A stretch of 64,000 nt of DNA from Kribbella rubisoli (lineage in GTDB: Bacteria; Actinomycetota; Actinomycetes; Propionibacteriales; Kribbellaceae). Positions 34,031-43,931 of this stretch are shown here, piece after piece (the stretch's first letter is position 1; each line of letters begins with the position of its first letter). A program made the position numbers and the translations under genes. The notes under the pieces are model-generated. The model saw only the letters and a list, made by a program, of their open reading frames with translations. It did no database searches and was not told the origin of the DNA. The stretch covers positions 117,583 to 181,582 of the forward strand of contig NZ_SHKR01000001.1 of the NCBI RefSeq assembly GCF_004217145.1, written 5' to 3'.

Positions 34031-34043
34031 CGCGTAAATACCC

Positions 34044-34066
34044 GGGGCCTTCAAATAAGGCTCCCC
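34044..34066. other. imperfect hairpin in the sufR / ABC divergent gap
   Basis: GGGGCCTT and AAGG-CT-CCCC pair over eight bases with a two-base bulge and a five-base loop. It sits just upstream of the candidate -10 of sufR, in the 116-bp gap shared with the divergent ABC gene, so it may be a regulatory site rather than a terminator. Confidence 0.35.
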
Positions 34067-34135
34067 TAACCGGTTCGGGCGCCCACGCGGGGCACGAGAC
34101 CGGACCGTGAGCGAGGTCACTCGGGGGCGTTCTCT

Positions 34136-34867
34136 ATGCTGCGGTTTGTGCCAGTTGCGGTTGAGATCGAAGACCTCGTCGTGCGGTACGGCGAGAAGAC
34201 CGCGGTCGACGGTCTCAGTCTCACCGTAGCCGCCGGCACGGTGACGGCCGTGCTCGGCCCGAACGGCGCCGGCAAGACCACGACCGTGGAGAGCTGTGAG
34301 GGGTTCCGCCGGCCCGACTCCGGCCGGGTCCGGGTGCTCGGGCTGGACCCGATCGCGGATCACGACGCGTTGATGCCACGGATCGGCGTGATGCTCCAGG
34401 AGGGCGGCGCCTGGTCCGGCGTCCGTGCCGTCGAGATGCTCAAGTACGTCGCGACGCTGCACACCCACCCGCTCGACATCGCGATGCTGGTGGAGCGCCT
34501 CGACCTGGCCAGCTGCGGCCGGACGCCGTACCGCCGGCTGTCCGGCGGTCAGAAGCAGCGGCTGTCGTTCGCGCTGGCGATCGTGGGGCGGCCGGAGATC
34601 GCGTTCCTCGACGAGCCGACGACCGGGCTGGACCCGCACGGCCGGCGCGAGATCTGGCAGGTGATCCGCGATCTGCGCGACGACGGCGTGACCGTCGTAC
34701 TGACGACCCACGCGATGGACGAGGCCGAACAGCTGTCCGACCAGGTCCACGTCGTCTCGGCCGGCAAGGTGATCGCCTCCGGCACCCCCGACGACCTGAC
34801 CGAGCACCACAAGAAGTCCCTCGAGGACGTCTTCCTAGAACTCACCGCCAAGCCGGAGCGCTCATGA
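34136..34867 (+). CDS. ABC-2 type exporter, ATP-binding subunit
   Basis: 243 aa ABC ATPase: Walker A GPNGAGKTTT, Q-loop VMLQEGGAW, signature LSGGQKQRLSFAL, Walker B IAFLDEPTTGLD, and the switch His in LTTHAMDEAEQLSDQV. It overlaps the permease by four bases. The arrangement ABC ATPase-permease-ctaA recurs near heme genes in actinobacteria, so a role linked to heme or cytochrome oxidase assembly is suggested, but the substrate cannot be read from sequence. ATG 34136 or GTG 34148 is the start. Confidence 0.85.
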   Translation: MLRFVPVAVEIEDLVVRYGEKTAVDGLSLTVAAGTVTAVLGPNGAGKTTTVESCEGFRRPDSGRVRVLGLDPIADHDALMPRIGVMLQEGGAWSGVRAVEMLKYVATLHTHPLDIAMLVERLDLASCGRTPYRRLSGGQKQRLSFALAIVGRPEIAFLDEPTTGLDPHGRREIWQVIRDLRDDGVTVVLTTHAMDEAEQLSDQVHVVSAGKVIASGTPDDLTEHHKKSLEDVFLELTAKPERS

Positions 34868-35640
34868 CCACGTATGCACCGCAGCCGGGGAGTGCGCCGT
34901 GGCCGCGGAAGGTTCTTGCGCATTCGCGGATGGAGTTCAAGCTGCTCGTCCGCAACGGCGAGCAGTTGCTGCTGGCGCTCGTGATCCCGCTCGGCATTCT
35001 GCTGCTGCTCGGCGCCACCGGCCTGGGTGACCGGCTGCCGCTCGGTGACGGCCGGGCGATCGACCAGGCCGTGCCTCGCGTGCTCGCCCTGGCCATCCTG
35101 TCCTCGTCGTTCACCTCGCTCGCGATCGCGACCGGTTTCGAGCGGCGGTACGGCGTCATCAAACGACTCGGCGCCTCGCCGCTGTCCCGCACCGGCCTGC
35201 TCGCCGGCAAGATCGGCGCCGTCCTCATCGTCCAGGTGATCCAGCTCGCAGTTCTGATGGGCACCGGACTCGCGCTCGGCTGGAAGCCGGTCGGCGGAGC
35301 CCAGGCTGTCATCGGCGTCATCCTCACCGTCCTGTGCGGCACCGCGGCCTTCGCATCACTCGGTCTGCTGATGGCCGGCGTACTGCGTGCGGAGGCCACG
35401 CTGGCCGCCGCGAACCTGCTGTATCTGCTGCTGTTGGTCGGCGGGGCGATCATGACGCCCGTCGACGAATACCCGTCCGGCATGCAGAGCGTCGTACGCC
35501 TGCTGCCGAGTGCCGCCCTGGCCAACGGGCTGGCGAACTCGACCGTCGAAGGAGTGATCCCGTGGGCGGCCGCTCTGTCCCTGGCACTGTGGGCCGGGGT
35601 GCTCGGCTACCTGGTGTCCCGAACGTTCCGCTGGGACTGA
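34864..35640 (+). CDS. ABC-2 type exporter, permease subunit
   Basis: 258 aa with six predicted membrane helices: LLLALVIPLGILLLLG, VLALAILSSSFTSLAI, IGAVLIVQVIQLAVLMGTGL, AVIGVILTVLCGTAAFASLG, LLYLLLLVGGAIMTPV and ALSLALWAGVLGYLVSRTF. The order and the AAFASLGLLMAGVLRAEATL segment are typical of ABC-2 permeases. It is coupled to the ATPase by a four-base overlap and followed by ctaA after 16 bp. A role in export related to heme A or oxidase maturation is inferred from neighbours only. Confidence 0.82.
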   Translation: MTTYAPQPGSAPWPRKVLAHSRMEFKLLVRNGEQLLLALVIPLGILLLLGATGLGDRLPLGDGRAIDQAVPRVLALAILSSSFTSLAIATGFERRYGVIKRLGASPLSRTGLLAGKIGAVLIVQVIQLAVLMGTGLALGWKPVGGAQAVIGVILTVLCGTAAFASLGLLMAGVLRAEATLAAANLLYLLLLVGGAIMTPVDEYPSGMQSVVRLLPSAALANGLANSTVEGVIPWAAALSLALWAGVLGYLVSRTFRWD

Positions 35641-35656
35641 GCTTTAGAGTGTCCCG

Positions 35657-36586
35657 GTGATGACGACGGAGCCCCCGCCTCGAGAAGCCGAACAAGTCAG
35701 CCGTTTCTGGCGACTCGTGCCCGAGCCGAGCCTGGACGTGGTCCGCCGTTGGGGCTGGGCCTCGATAGCGGTCAACATCGGCATCGTGGTGACCGGCGGA
35801 CTGGTCCGTCTGACCGGCTCTGGCCTCGGCTGCCCGACCTGGCCGTCGTGCACGGACGATTCCTACGTGCCGCACGCCGCGCTCGGCTACCACGGCGCGA
35901 TCGAGTTCACGAACCGGATGCTCGGGTTCGTGGTCGGCGTGGTCGCGATCTGCACCTGGCTGGTCGTGATGCGCTACCGCCCGGTGCGCCACGACCTGCG
36001 CCGGCTCGCGACGGCGGCGGCCCTCGGCGTACCGCTGCAGGCGGTCATCGGCGGTATCAGCGTGCTCACCGGCCTGAACCCGTGGATCGTGTCGGCGCAT
36101 TTCCTGGTCTCGCCGATCATCATCACGCTGACGGTGTCGATGATGCGCCGGTCGCGCACCAGCCCGTACCCGCACACTCCCCCGGTGGTCCGCGCGCTCG
36201 CGACCGCCAGTGTGGTGGCGGTCTGGCTGACTGTTGCCCTCGGCACCATTGTCACCGGCGCCGGTCCGCACTCGGGCGATCCGGAGACCGGGCGCAACGG
36301 ATTCGATCCCGAACTGGTCAGTCAGCTGCACGCGGACGTGGTGTTCGGGTTGCTCGGCATCACGATCGCGTTGGTGATCGCGACCCGGGTCACCGCGACC
36401 TCGCGTACGTTGCGCAAGCTGGCCGCCTGGCTGCTGGCCGTCGAAGTACTGCAGGGCGCCGTCGGCTTCACGCAGTACTTCACCGGGCTGCCGTGGGGCG
36501 TCGTGCTCGTGCACATGTTCCTGGCCGGCTTGCTGATCGCGCTCGTCACGGCCGTGTACGGCGAGCGCGGGACGCCCGCGACCTGA
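35657..36586 (+). CDS. ctaA: heme A synthase CtaA
   Basis: 309 aa, COX15/CtaA family with eight membrane helices. Conserved motifs are GGLVRLTGSGLGCPTWPSC (with the two-Cys CPTWPSC pair), then YHGAIEFTNR and AHFLVSP in the first half, and QLHADVVFG and VLVHMFLAGL in the second; the histidines bind heme. The enzyme converts heme O to heme A for the aa3 oxidase. The stop codon lies inside a 12-bp hairpin that probably ends the transcript. GTG 35657 or the adjacent ATG 35660 is the start. Confidence 0.93.
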   Translation: MMTTEPPPREAEQVSRFWRLVPEPSLDVVRRWGWASIAVNIGIVVTGGLVRLTGSGLGCPTWPSCTDDSYVPHAALGYHGAIEFTNRMLGFVVGVVAICTWLVVMRYRPVRHDLRRLATAAALGVPLQAVIGGISVLTGLNPWIVSAHFLVSPIIITLTVSMMRRSRTSPYPHTPPVVRALATASVVAVWLTVALGTIVTGAGPHSGDPETGRNGFDPELVSQLHADVVFGLLGITIALVIATRVTATSRTLRKLAAWLLAVEVLQGAVGFTQYFTGLPWGVVLVHMFLAGLLIALVTAVYGERGTPAT

Positions 36587-36600
36587 AACGGGCGTCCCGC
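36567..36600. terminator. 12-bp stem terminator between ctaA and the convergent beta-propeller gene
   Basis: GCGGGACGCCCG and CGGGCGTCCCGC pair perfectly around a ten-base loop that contains the ctaA stop codon. No T-run follows. Because the genes converge, it can serve both strands. Confidence 0.75.
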
Positions 36601-36616
36601 CGTACCTCACTGGATC

Positions 36617-37711
36617 TCAGTAACGCACCTTGTAGACGGCGCCTGGACCGAAGACCGGTGCGGAGACGAACAGCTCGCCCCACCGGTTGAAGCCCGCTCC
36701 GCCTGGCAGCGTCAGCTGATCCTTCACCAGCTCCCGGACGTACCCACCGCGGTGGTTCCTGCCCGGGTACTGCAGGAACAGCCCACCGTGCGTCGGGCCG
36801 CTCATCTCGAACTTCAGCCAACTCGCCTTGTCCAGTTCGACCACCGCGAGCGTGCCGCGCGGACCGCCGGCCAGGTCGACGATCGACGTGTAACCGTCGG
36901 CGTACCGCTGGCAGTTGCCCTTGTTCGGCTTGACCGGGTCACACACCGCGCCCACCGAGCCCGGCCTGATCCGCCAGATCTCCGACGTCCCCGGCGTTGC
37001 CGGGAAACCACGGAGTTCACCGACGTACCAGTAGCCGTCGGAGCCGACCGTGACCGAGGTGGCCACTGCTTCGGCAACGAACGGCGTACCGGCCGGCGGA
37101 GCCTCGTCACCGAGACCGGCTGGCACCTTGACCGTGCGTGGCTTGAGCCGCGCGACCGTCTTGACGTGACCGTTCGGCCACACCCTCAGCAGATCGTTGT
37201 TCGCGGCATCGGACACCAGCACCGTGCCGTCGCTCAGGGCCGCGACACCGAACGGGTTGGACTCTGTCGGCGAGTCGGCCTGGTTGTACGGGTCCCGGTC
37301 GTGCGCCTGGTACGCCGCGATGTCGGCGACCTTGACCGCCGGCTTCCCGTACCGCATCCGGTACAGCGTCGAACTGCCCGGCACCGGCGGTTGTCCCGGT
37401 TCGCCGCCCGCACCGGTCAGTGCGTACGTCGTACCCCACTTGTTCGTGTCGATCGCCGGCGGGAACCCGCCCGTGCCCGGTACCTTGCCGAGCTTGATGC
37501 TCTTGTGCCCGTCGGTCACATACACCGAACCGTCGGTCACGCTGTAGATGACCAGGTTCTTGTACGTCGAGACGCCGCGCGGACCGTTCAAACCTGTTGC
37601 CACCGGCTTCAAACTGCTGCCGTGACCGCCGGCCTCGGCCTGCCCCGCGACCAGCAACGAGCCGGCCAGTGCTAGTGCGGCGAGCGCCGCAACACGTGTT
37701 CGTACCCCCAT
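36617..37711 (-). CDS. secreted ScyD/ScyE-like beta-propeller protein
   Basis: About 364 aa with a signal peptide (VAALAALALAGSLLVAGQAEA). The mature part is built from repeated strands of a beta-propeller: LNGPRGVSTYKNLVIYSVTD, GVAALSDGTVLVSDAANNDL, VTVGSDGYWYVGELRGFPA and LPGGAGFNRWGELFVSAPVF. Resembles the ScyD/ScyE family, first named from cyanobacterial scytonemin clusters but widespread in actinobacteria without that pathway; role unknown here. ATG 37711 is chosen because AGGGGG precedes it and it starts the signal peptide. It converges on ctaA. Confidence 0.82.
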   Translation of the reverse strand: MGVRTRVAALAALALAGSLLVAGQAEAGGHGSSLKPVATGLNGPRGVSTYKNLVIYSVTDGSVYVTDGHKSIKLGKVPGTGGFPPAIDTNKWGTTYALTGAGGEPGQPPVPGSSTLYRMRYGKPAVKVADIAAYQAHDRDPYNQADSPTESNPFGVAALSDGTVLVSDAANNDLLRVWPNGHVKTVARLKPRTVKVPAGLGDEAPPAGTPFVAEAVATSVTVGSDGYWYVGELRGFPATPGTSEIWRIRPGSVGAVCDPVKPNKGNCQRYADGYTSIVDLAGGPRGTLAVVELDKASWLKFEMSGPTHGGLFLQYPGRNHRGGYVRELVKDQLTLPGGAGFNRWGELFVSAPVFGPGAVYKVRY

Positions 37712-37809
37712 ACGAATCCCCCTGCCACTGTGTCTCCCCAGGCGTGGAAACGCCTCCACAGACCAGACCATCGCAACACGTGGTCACGATCTGGTCAAGG
37801 CGCTGCCCG

Positions 37810-38787
37810 TTAGTGCAGCAGCGGGTCGACGGCCGCTGCGATGAACAGCAACGCCAGGTAGATATTCGAGAAGTGGAAGAGCCGCATCGGCCGCAGGGCG
37901 GCGCCATCCGCGCCGGTGTGGGCCCGGAGCAACAACCGGCGAGCCTCGCGGAGGAACACGAAACCGAGCACGATCGAGGCCAGCGGATACACGTACCCGG
38001 TGTCCGCGACCGGCCAGAGCGCGATCGACGTGATCACCATGACAACGGAGTACGCCATGATCTGCCGCGCGGTCGCGACCGGGGTGGCGACTACCGGCAG
38101 CATCGGCACGTCCACCGATGCGTAGTCCTCGCGGTAGCGCATCGCGAGCGACCAGGTGTGCGGCGGCGTCCAGAAGAACACCACCAGGAACAGAACGACC
38201 GGGGTCCAGGCCAGCTTGCCGGTGACCGCGGTCCAGCCGATCAGGGTCGGGAAGCAGCCGGCGATACCGCCCCAGACGATGTTCTGCACGGTCCGGCGCT
38301 TCAGCACCATCGTGTAGCCGAAGACGTAGAACAGGTTCGCCGCGAGCGCGAGGCCGGACGACAGCCAGTTCACGAAGAAGCCGAGCTCCAGCGTGGCCAG
38401 CACGCCGAGCACGACACCGAAGACCGTCGCCGAGCGCGGGCTGACCGCGTGCCGCGGCAACGGGCGGCGCCGGGTCCGGCGCATCTGCTCGTCGATGTCG
38501 CGGTCGAGCACGCAGTTGATCGTGTTCGCGCTGCCGGAAGCGAGGATGCCGCCGATCAGGGTGGCGACCACGACCTCGAGCCCGGGCACTCCACCGGCGG
38601 CCAGGAACATCACCGGCACGGTGGTGATCAGCAGCAACTCGATGATGCGCGGCTTGGTCAGACCGACGTACGCCTTCACCACGTCGCGCACCGTCGGACT
38701 CACCGTTACAGCTGATGCAGCAGTAGCGTCCGGCAGCGGCGTCGGGTACGACGTCGTCGCGGCGGGACGCGGGTCGACGGCCGTCAC
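37810..38787 (-). CDS. ctaB: protoheme IX farnesyltransferase CtaB
   Basis: About 325 aa, UbiA-type prenyltransferase with nine predicted helices. The Asp-rich motif is [20 protein letters not shown] and the second is [16 protein letters not shown]. It adds the farnesyl chain to protoheme to make heme O, the substrate of CtaA. GTG 38787 is chosen (GAGG upstream); the open frame starts with TTG 38802. It is divergent from tkt and separated from ctaA by the beta-propeller gene, a common actinobacterial arrangement. Confidence 0.94.
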   Translation of the reverse strand: MTAVDPRPAATTSYPTPLPDATAASAVTVSPTVRDVVKAYVGLTKPRIIELLLITTVPVMFLAAGGVPGLEVVVATLIGGILASGSANTINCVLDRDIDEQMRRTRRRPLPRHAVSPRSATVFGVVLGVLATLELGFFVNWLSSGLALAANLFYVFGYTMVLKRRTVQNIVWGGIAGCFPTLIGWTAVTGKLAWTPVVLFLVVFFWTPPHTWSLAMRYREDYASVDVPMLPVVATPVATARQIMAYSVVMVITSIALWPVADTGYVYPLASIVLGFVFLREARRLLLRAHTGADGAALRPMRLFHFSNIYLALLFIAAAVDPLLH

Positions 38788-39015
38788 GAACACCTCGAAC
38801 AAAGTGGGTTGACGCCGGACTTCCGGCGCTGACGATTCAGCAGTCTACGACGCCCCGTAGGAGAGTCCCGACACCCCCCTCCGCGAGCCGGGAACAGGCT
38901 GTTCGGCTGAACGGTTGACAAACAGTCGAGAGGTACCCAACTGACGATCCTGCTCACAGTAGGCTCATCCTGAGTGGGTACTCGTAAAGCCACCATCGAG
39001 AGGAGCGCCGCCGGC
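38788..39015. other. 228-bp divergent gap between ctaB and tkt
   Basis: Holds the promoters of ctaB and of the tkt operon. TTGACA at 38915-38920 is a consensus -35 for the plus strand, but no -10 is well placed at 17 bp. The GAGAGGAG near 38998-39005 is the ribosome-binding site of tkt. No open reading frame or stable hairpin is evident. Confidence 0.5.
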
Positions 39016-41178
39016 GTGACGGAGAAGACCAAGCTTGAATGGACCGAGCTCGACCAGCGCGCGGTCGACACCGTGCGGGTGCTCGCGATGGACGCGGTCG
39101 AGAAGGTCGGCAACGGACACCCCGGTACGGCGATGAGCCTGGCGCCGGCGGCGTACCTGCTGTTCCAGAAGGTGATGCGGCACAACCCCGCCGACCCGCA
39201 CTGGGCCGGCCGCGACCGGTTCGTCCTGTCGGCCGGCCACTCCAGCCTGACGCTGTACATCCAGCTCTACCTGGCCGGCTTCGGCCTCGAGCTGGACGAC
39301 CTGAAGGCGCTGCGGACCTGGGGCAGCAAGACCCCCGGCCACCCGGAGTACCGGCACACCGCCGGCGTCGAGACCACCACCGGCCCGCTCGGTCAGGGCG
39401 TCGGCAACGCGGTCGGCATGGCGATGGCGGCCCGCCGTGAGCGCGGCCTGCTCGACCCGGACGCGCCCAAGGGCGAGGGTTTGTTCGATCACAACATCTA
39501 CGTGATCGCGTCCGACGGTGACCTGGAGGAGGGCGTCTCGGCCGAGGCGTCGTCGCTGGCCGGTCACCAGAAGCTCGGCAACCTGACGGTGATCTACGAC
39601 GCGAACAAGATCTCGATCGAGGACAACACCGACATCGCGTTCTCCGAGGACGTCGCGGCCCGCTACGCGGCGTACGGCTGGCACGTCCAGGACGTCGACT
39701 GGACCCAGGGCGGCACGGGCTACCACGAGGACGTCCAGGCGCTGTACGACGCGCTCGAGGCGGCCCGGGCGGTCACCGACAAGCCCAGCTTCATCCGGTT
39801 GCACACGATCATCGGCTGGCCGGCCCCGAACAAGCAGAACACCGGCAAGATCCACGGCTCGGCGCTCGGCGCCGACGAGGTCGCCGCGACCAAGAAGGTC
39901 CTCGGCTGGGACCCGGAGCAGTCGTTCCAGGTCGCCGACGACGTCCTCGCGCACACCCGCGAGGCGCTGGACCGCGGTAAGGCCCTCGAGGCCGAGTGGA
40001 GCGGCAAGTTCGACGAGTGGAAGGCCGCGAACCCCGACGGCGCCGCGCTGCTCGACCGCCTGTCGAAGCGTGAGCTGCCGGCCGGCTGGAAGGATGCGCT
40101 GCCGAGCTGGGACGCCGACGCCAAGGGTGTGGCCACCCGCGCCGCCTCCGGTGACGTGCTGACGAAGCTGGCGCCGGAGCTGCCGGAGCTGTGGGGCGGT
40201 TCGGCCGACCTGGCCGGCTCGAACAACACCACCCCGAAGGGCCAGCCGTCCTTCATCCCGGCGGAGTTCGCCACCAAGGAGTTCCAGGGCAACGAGTACG
40301 GCCGGGTGCTGCACTTCGGCATCCGCGAGCACGCCATGGGCTCGGTGATGAACGGCATCGCCCTACACGGCCTGACCCGCCCGTACGGCGGTACGTTCCT
40401 GGTCTTCTCCGACTACATGCGCCCGGCGGTCCGGCTGGCCGCGTTGATGAAGCTGCCGGTCACCTACGTCTGGACGCACGACTCGATCGGCCTCGGCGAG
40501 GACGGTCCGACGCACCAGCCGATCGAGCACCTGTCGGCACTGCGGGCGATCCCGGGCCTGGACGTCGTCCGCCCCGGTGACGCTAACGAGACGGCCGCCG
40601 CGTGGGCCACGATCCTCGAGCACACCGACCGCCCGGCCGGCCTCGTGCTGACCCGGCAGAACGTGCCGACGTTCCCCCGCGGCACGGACGGGTACGCCAC
40701 CACGGAGAACGTCCACAAGGGCGCCTACGTGCTGCTCGACACCGATGGCACGCCGGACGTCGTACTGATCGGCACCGGTTCCGAGGTCCAGCTCGCCGTC
40801 GAGGCGCGGGCCAAGCTGGCCGAGGAAGGCGTCAACGCCCGCGTGGTCTCGATGGTCTCGCGCGAATGGTTCGACGAGCAGGACGACGCGTACCGCGAGT
40901 CGGTCATCCCGGCCGACGTCCGCGCCCGGGTCTCGGTCGAGGCCGGGATCGCGCAGAGCTGGCACGACATCGTCGGCGACTCCGGCCGCAGCGTGAGCCT
41001 GGAGCACTATGGCGCCTCCGCGGCGTACCAGACGCTGTACGACGAGTTCGGCATCACCACCGACGCGGTGGTCCAGGCCGCCAAGGACAGCATCGCCGTG
41101 GCCGCCCAGATCAGCGGACCGGGCGTGCCGCCCGGACGCGCCGCCGCCGGACCGGTCGGACCGGCCGACGCCAGCTGA
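39016..41178 (+). CDS. tkt: transketolase
   Basis: About 720 aa thiamine-diphosphate enzyme. Motifs are [20 protein letters not shown], the ThDP box [20 protein letters not shown] with a downstream NKISIEDNT, and the central [13 protein letters not shown] and [20 protein letters not shown]. It transfers two-carbon units between sugar phosphates. GTG 39016 is chosen because AGAGGAG precedes it and the protein there starts [12 protein letters not shown]. It leads the tkt-tal-pgi-zwf-opcA-pgl operon. The last 15 residues are Ala/Pro/Gly-rich. Confidence 0.94.
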   Translation: MTEKTKLEWTELDQRAVDTVRVLAMDAVEKVGNGHPGTAMSLAPAAYLLFQKVMRHNPADPHWAGRDRFVLSAGHSSLTLYIQLYLAGFGLELDDLKALRTWGSKTPGHPEYRHTAGVETTTGPLGQGVGNAVGMAMAARRERGLLDPDAPKGEGLFDHNIYVIASDGDLEEGVSAEASSLAGHQKLGNLTVIYDANKISIEDNTDIAFSEDVAARYAAYGWHVQDVDWTQGGTGYHEDVQALYDALEAARAVTDKPSFIRLHTIIGWPAPNKQNTGKIHGSALGADEVAATKKVLGWDPEQSFQVADDVLAHTREALDRGKALEAEWSGKFDEWKAANPDGAALLDRLSKRELPAGWKDALPSWDADAKGVATRAASGDVLTKLAPELPELWGGSADLAGSNNTTPKGQPSFIPAEFATKEFQGNEYGRVLHFGIREHAMGSVMNGIALHGLTRPYGGTFLVFSDYMRPAVRLAALMKLPVTYVWTHDSIGLGEDGPTHQPIEHLSALRAIPGLDVVRPGDANETAAAWATILEHTDRPAGLVLTRQNVPTFPRGTDGYATTENVHKGAYVLLDTDGTPDVVLIGTGSEVQLAVEARAKLAEEGVNARVVSMVSREWFDEQDDAYRESVIPADVRARVSVEAGIAQSWHDIVGDSGRSVSLEHYGASAAYQTLYDEFGITTDAVVQAAKDSIAVAAQISGPGVPPGRAAAGPVGPADAS

Positions 41179-41219
41179 AGATACCCACACAGAACACTTC
41201 GGAAGAAGGCATCGGACAC

Positions 41220-42329
41220 ATGAACGATCGCTTGAAAGCACTCGCCGACGCGGGTGTCTCCATCTGGCTCGACGACCTGTCCCGCGAGCGGCTGACCAGC
41301 GGCAGCCTGCAGGCGCTGATCGAGGACAAGCACGTGGTCGGTGTGACCACGAACCCGACCATCTTCGCCAAGGCCATCTCCGACGCCGACGCGTACGCCG
41401 AGAAGGTCGCCCACCTGGCCTCGCAGGGCGTCTCGACCGACGAGGCGATCCGGGTCATCACCACCGACGACGTCCGGGACGCGGCCGACGTGTTCAAGCC
41501 GGCGTACGACGACTCCGAGGGCCAGGACGGCCGGGTGTCGATCGAGGTCGAGCCGACGCTGGCGCACGACACCGCGAAGACCGTCGAGCAGGCCAAGCTG
41601 CTGTGGGACATCGTCGGCCGCGAGAACGTCTTTGTGAAGATCCCCGCCACCAAGGAGGGCCTGCCCGCGATCACTGAGACGCTGGCCGCCGGCATCAGCG
41701 TGAACGTGACGCTGATCTTCTCCCTCGACCGGTACAAGGCGGTCGTGGCCGCGTTCCTCGCCGGCCTGGAGCAGGCCATCGACAACGGCCACGACGTGAC
41801 CAAGATGGCCAGCGTCGCGTCGTTCTTCGTCAGCCGGGTGGACACCGAGGTGGACAAGCGGCTGGACGCGATCGGCACCGACGAGGCGAAGGCGCTGAAG
41901 GGCAAGGCCGCGATCGCCAACGCGCGGCTCGCGTTCGAGGCGTACGAGGAGATCTTCGACACCGACCGCTGGCGCGAGCTCGAGACCGCCGGCGCCAAGC
42001 CGCAGCGCCCGCTGTGGGCCTCCACCGGCACCAAGGACCCGTCGTACTCGCCCACGCTGTACGTCGACAACCTGGTCACCAAGGGCGTCGTCAACACGAT
42101 GCCTGAGGCAACGATCAAGGCGGTCGAGGAGCACAGCTCGTTCTCCGGCGACACGGTCCGCGGCGACTACGCCGGCGACCGCAAGGTGATCGAGGACCTG
42201 GAGAAGCTGGGCATCTCCTACGACGAGGTCGTGCAGCTGCTCGAGGACGAGGGCGTGGCCAAGTTCGACGCCTCCTGGTCCGAGCTGCAGGACACCGTCA
42301 CGGCGGCCCTGAAGGGCGCGGCCAAGTGA
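41220..42329 (+). CDS. tal: transaldolase
   Basis: 369 aa, the longer actinobacterial class. The Schiff-base lysine is in [17 protein letters not shown]; other blocks are [35 protein letters not shown] and [20 protein letters not shown]. Transfers a three-carbon dihydroxyacetone unit between sugar phosphates. ATG 41220 follows AAGAAGG and starts [19 protein letters not shown], the family N-terminus. It overlaps pgi by four bases (GTGA). Confidence 0.95.
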   Translation: MNDRLKALADAGVSIWLDDLSRERLTSGSLQALIEDKHVVGVTTNPTIFAKAISDADAYAEKVAHLASQGVSTDEAIRVITTDDVRDAADVFKPAYDDSEGQDGRVSIEVEPTLAHDTAKTVEQAKLLWDIVGRENVFVKIPATKEGLPAITETLAAGISVNVTLIFSLDRYKAVVAAFLAGLEQAIDNGHDVTKMASVASFFVSRVDTEVDKRLDAIGTDEAKALKGKAAIANARLAFEAYEEIFDTDRWRELETAGAKPQRPLWASTGTKDPSYSPTLYVDNLVTKGVVNTMPEATIKAVEEHSSFSGDTVRGDYAGDRKVIEDLEKLGISYDEVVQLLEDEGVAKFDASWSELQDTVTAALKGAAK

Positions 42330-43909
42330 GTGCTCCGAAGGTCAGCACGCAGAACGGCGACTGGGCAGAGGTCGTCGACAAGCTGGTCGCCGAGAAGATC
42401 GCCTCCCGGATCGCCGCGAAGGACGCGACGATCTGGGGCCCGGACGCCGAGCACGAAGCGTCGATCCGGCTCGGCTGGGTCGACCTGCACGACACCTCGC
42501 GTCCGCTGCTGGCCGAGATCGAGGCCCTGCAGGCCGACCTGCGGTCCGAGGGCCTGGACCGGATCGTCCTGTCCGGCATGGGCGGTTCGTCGCTGGCGCC
42601 CGAGGTCATCACCCGTACGGCGGGCGTCGAACTCGTCGTGCTGGACTCGACCGACCCGAGCGTGGTCGCGCGGGCACTGGCGGGTGACCTCTCGAAGACC
42701 GTGATCGTCGTGTCCAGCAAGTCCGGCGGGACGGTCGAGACGGACAGCCACCGGCGTACGTTCATCAAGGCGTTCCAGGACGCGGGTATCGACGCCGCGT
42801 CGCGGGTCGTCGTGGTGACCGACCCGGGTTCGCCGTTCGAGAAGCTGTCGGCGGACGAGGGCTACCGCAAGACGTTCCTGGCCGACCCGAACGTGGGCGG
42901 CCGGTACAGCGCACTCACGGCGTTCGGCCTGGTGCCGTCCGGTCTGGCCGGCGCGGACATCGCCGAGCTGCTCGACCAGGCGGCCGAGGCGGCGCCGGAG
43001 CTCCAGGCCGACTCGACCGACAACCCGGCGCTCTGGCTGGGTGCTGTGCTCGCGGCGAGCGAGGGTCGGGACAAGGCGATCATCACGGCCGACGGGTCCG
43101 ACATCGTCGGATTCCCGGATTGGGCCGAGCAGCTGATCGCGGAGAGCACCGGCAAGCTAGGCACCGGCGTCCTGCCGGTCGCGGTCGAGGTCGGCGCGCC
43201 GGAGCTGCGCAGCGAGGCGGCTGACCTGACCAATGCGTTGCTGGCGGAGAAGGCGACGAGCGGCGTGCCGACGGCACTGACGTCGGGCTCGCTCGGCGGG
43301 CAGATGCTGCTCTGGGAGACGGCGACGGCGGTGGCGGGCTACCTGCTCGGCATCAACCCGTTCGACCAGCCCGATGTGGAGAGCGCGAAGAAGGCCGCGC
43401 GCGGTCTGCTCGACGCGCAGCCGAAGCCGGAGGCGGCCGCCTTCACCGAGGGCGCAGTCGAGGTCCGTGGGTCCGAGGGTCTGCTGGACGGCGTCGACTC
43501 GCTGAAGGGCGCGGTGGACGCGCTGCTCGGCAAGCTCGACGCGAAGGGGTACGTCGCAGTGATGGCGTACCTGGACTCCGAGCGGGACGCCGACCTGTTC
43601 GGCGTACGGCCGGCGCTGGCGACCAAGACCGGTCGTCCGGTGACCTTCGGGTGGGGGCCGCGGTTCCTGCACTCGACCGGTCAGTACCACAAGGGCGGAC
43701 ACCCGGAGGGCGTGTACTTGCAGATCACCGGGGCACACGCGACCGATGTGGAGATCCCGGATCGGCCGTTCAGTTTCGGTACGTTGATCACGGCGCAGGC
43801 AGCCGGCGACGCCGGAGTACTGGCGGAGCGCGGGCGTCCGGTCCTGCGTCTGCACCTGACCGACGTGGCGAACGGCGTACAGCAGCTCCTGTCGTTGTTC
43901 GGCAACTAA
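42326..43909 (+). CDS. pgi: glucose-6-phosphate isomerase
   Basis: 527 aa. SIS-type sugar phosphate fold: [59 protein letters not shown] and [20 protein letters not shown]. It interconverts glucose-6-phosphate and fructose-6-phosphate. The order tkt-tal-pgi-zwf places it as the link between glycolysis and the pentose phosphate route. GTG 42326 is coupled to tal. The sequence resembles the actinobacterial form that lacks some N-terminal extension of E. coli Pgi. Confidence 0.92.
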   Translation: MSAPKVSTQNGDWAEVVDKLVAEKIASRIAAKDATIWGPDAEHEASIRLGWVDLHDTSRPLLAEIEALQADLRSEGLDRIVLSGMGGSSLAPEVITRTAGVELVVLDSTDPSVVARALAGDLSKTVIVVSSKSGGTVETDSHRRTFIKAFQDAGIDAASRVVVVTDPGSPFEKLSADEGYRKTFLADPNVGGRYSALTAFGLVPSGLAGADIAELLDQAAEAAPELQADSTDNPALWLGAVLAASEGRDKAIITADGSDIVGFPDWAEQLIAESTGKLGTGVLPVAVEVGAPELRSEAADLTNALLAEKATSGVPTALTSGSLGGQMLLWETATAVAGYLLGINPFDQPDVESAKKAARGLLDAQPKPEAAAFTEGAVEVRGSEGLLDGVDSLKGAVDALLGKLDAKGYVAVMAYLDSERDADLFGVRPALATKTGRPVTFGWGPRFLHSTGQYHKGGHPEGVYLQITGAHATDVEIPDRPFSFGTLITAQAAGDAGVLAERGRPVLRLHLTDVANGVQQLLSLFGN

Positions 43910-43931
43910 AAGCACGGGGAGGAAGCGGGCA

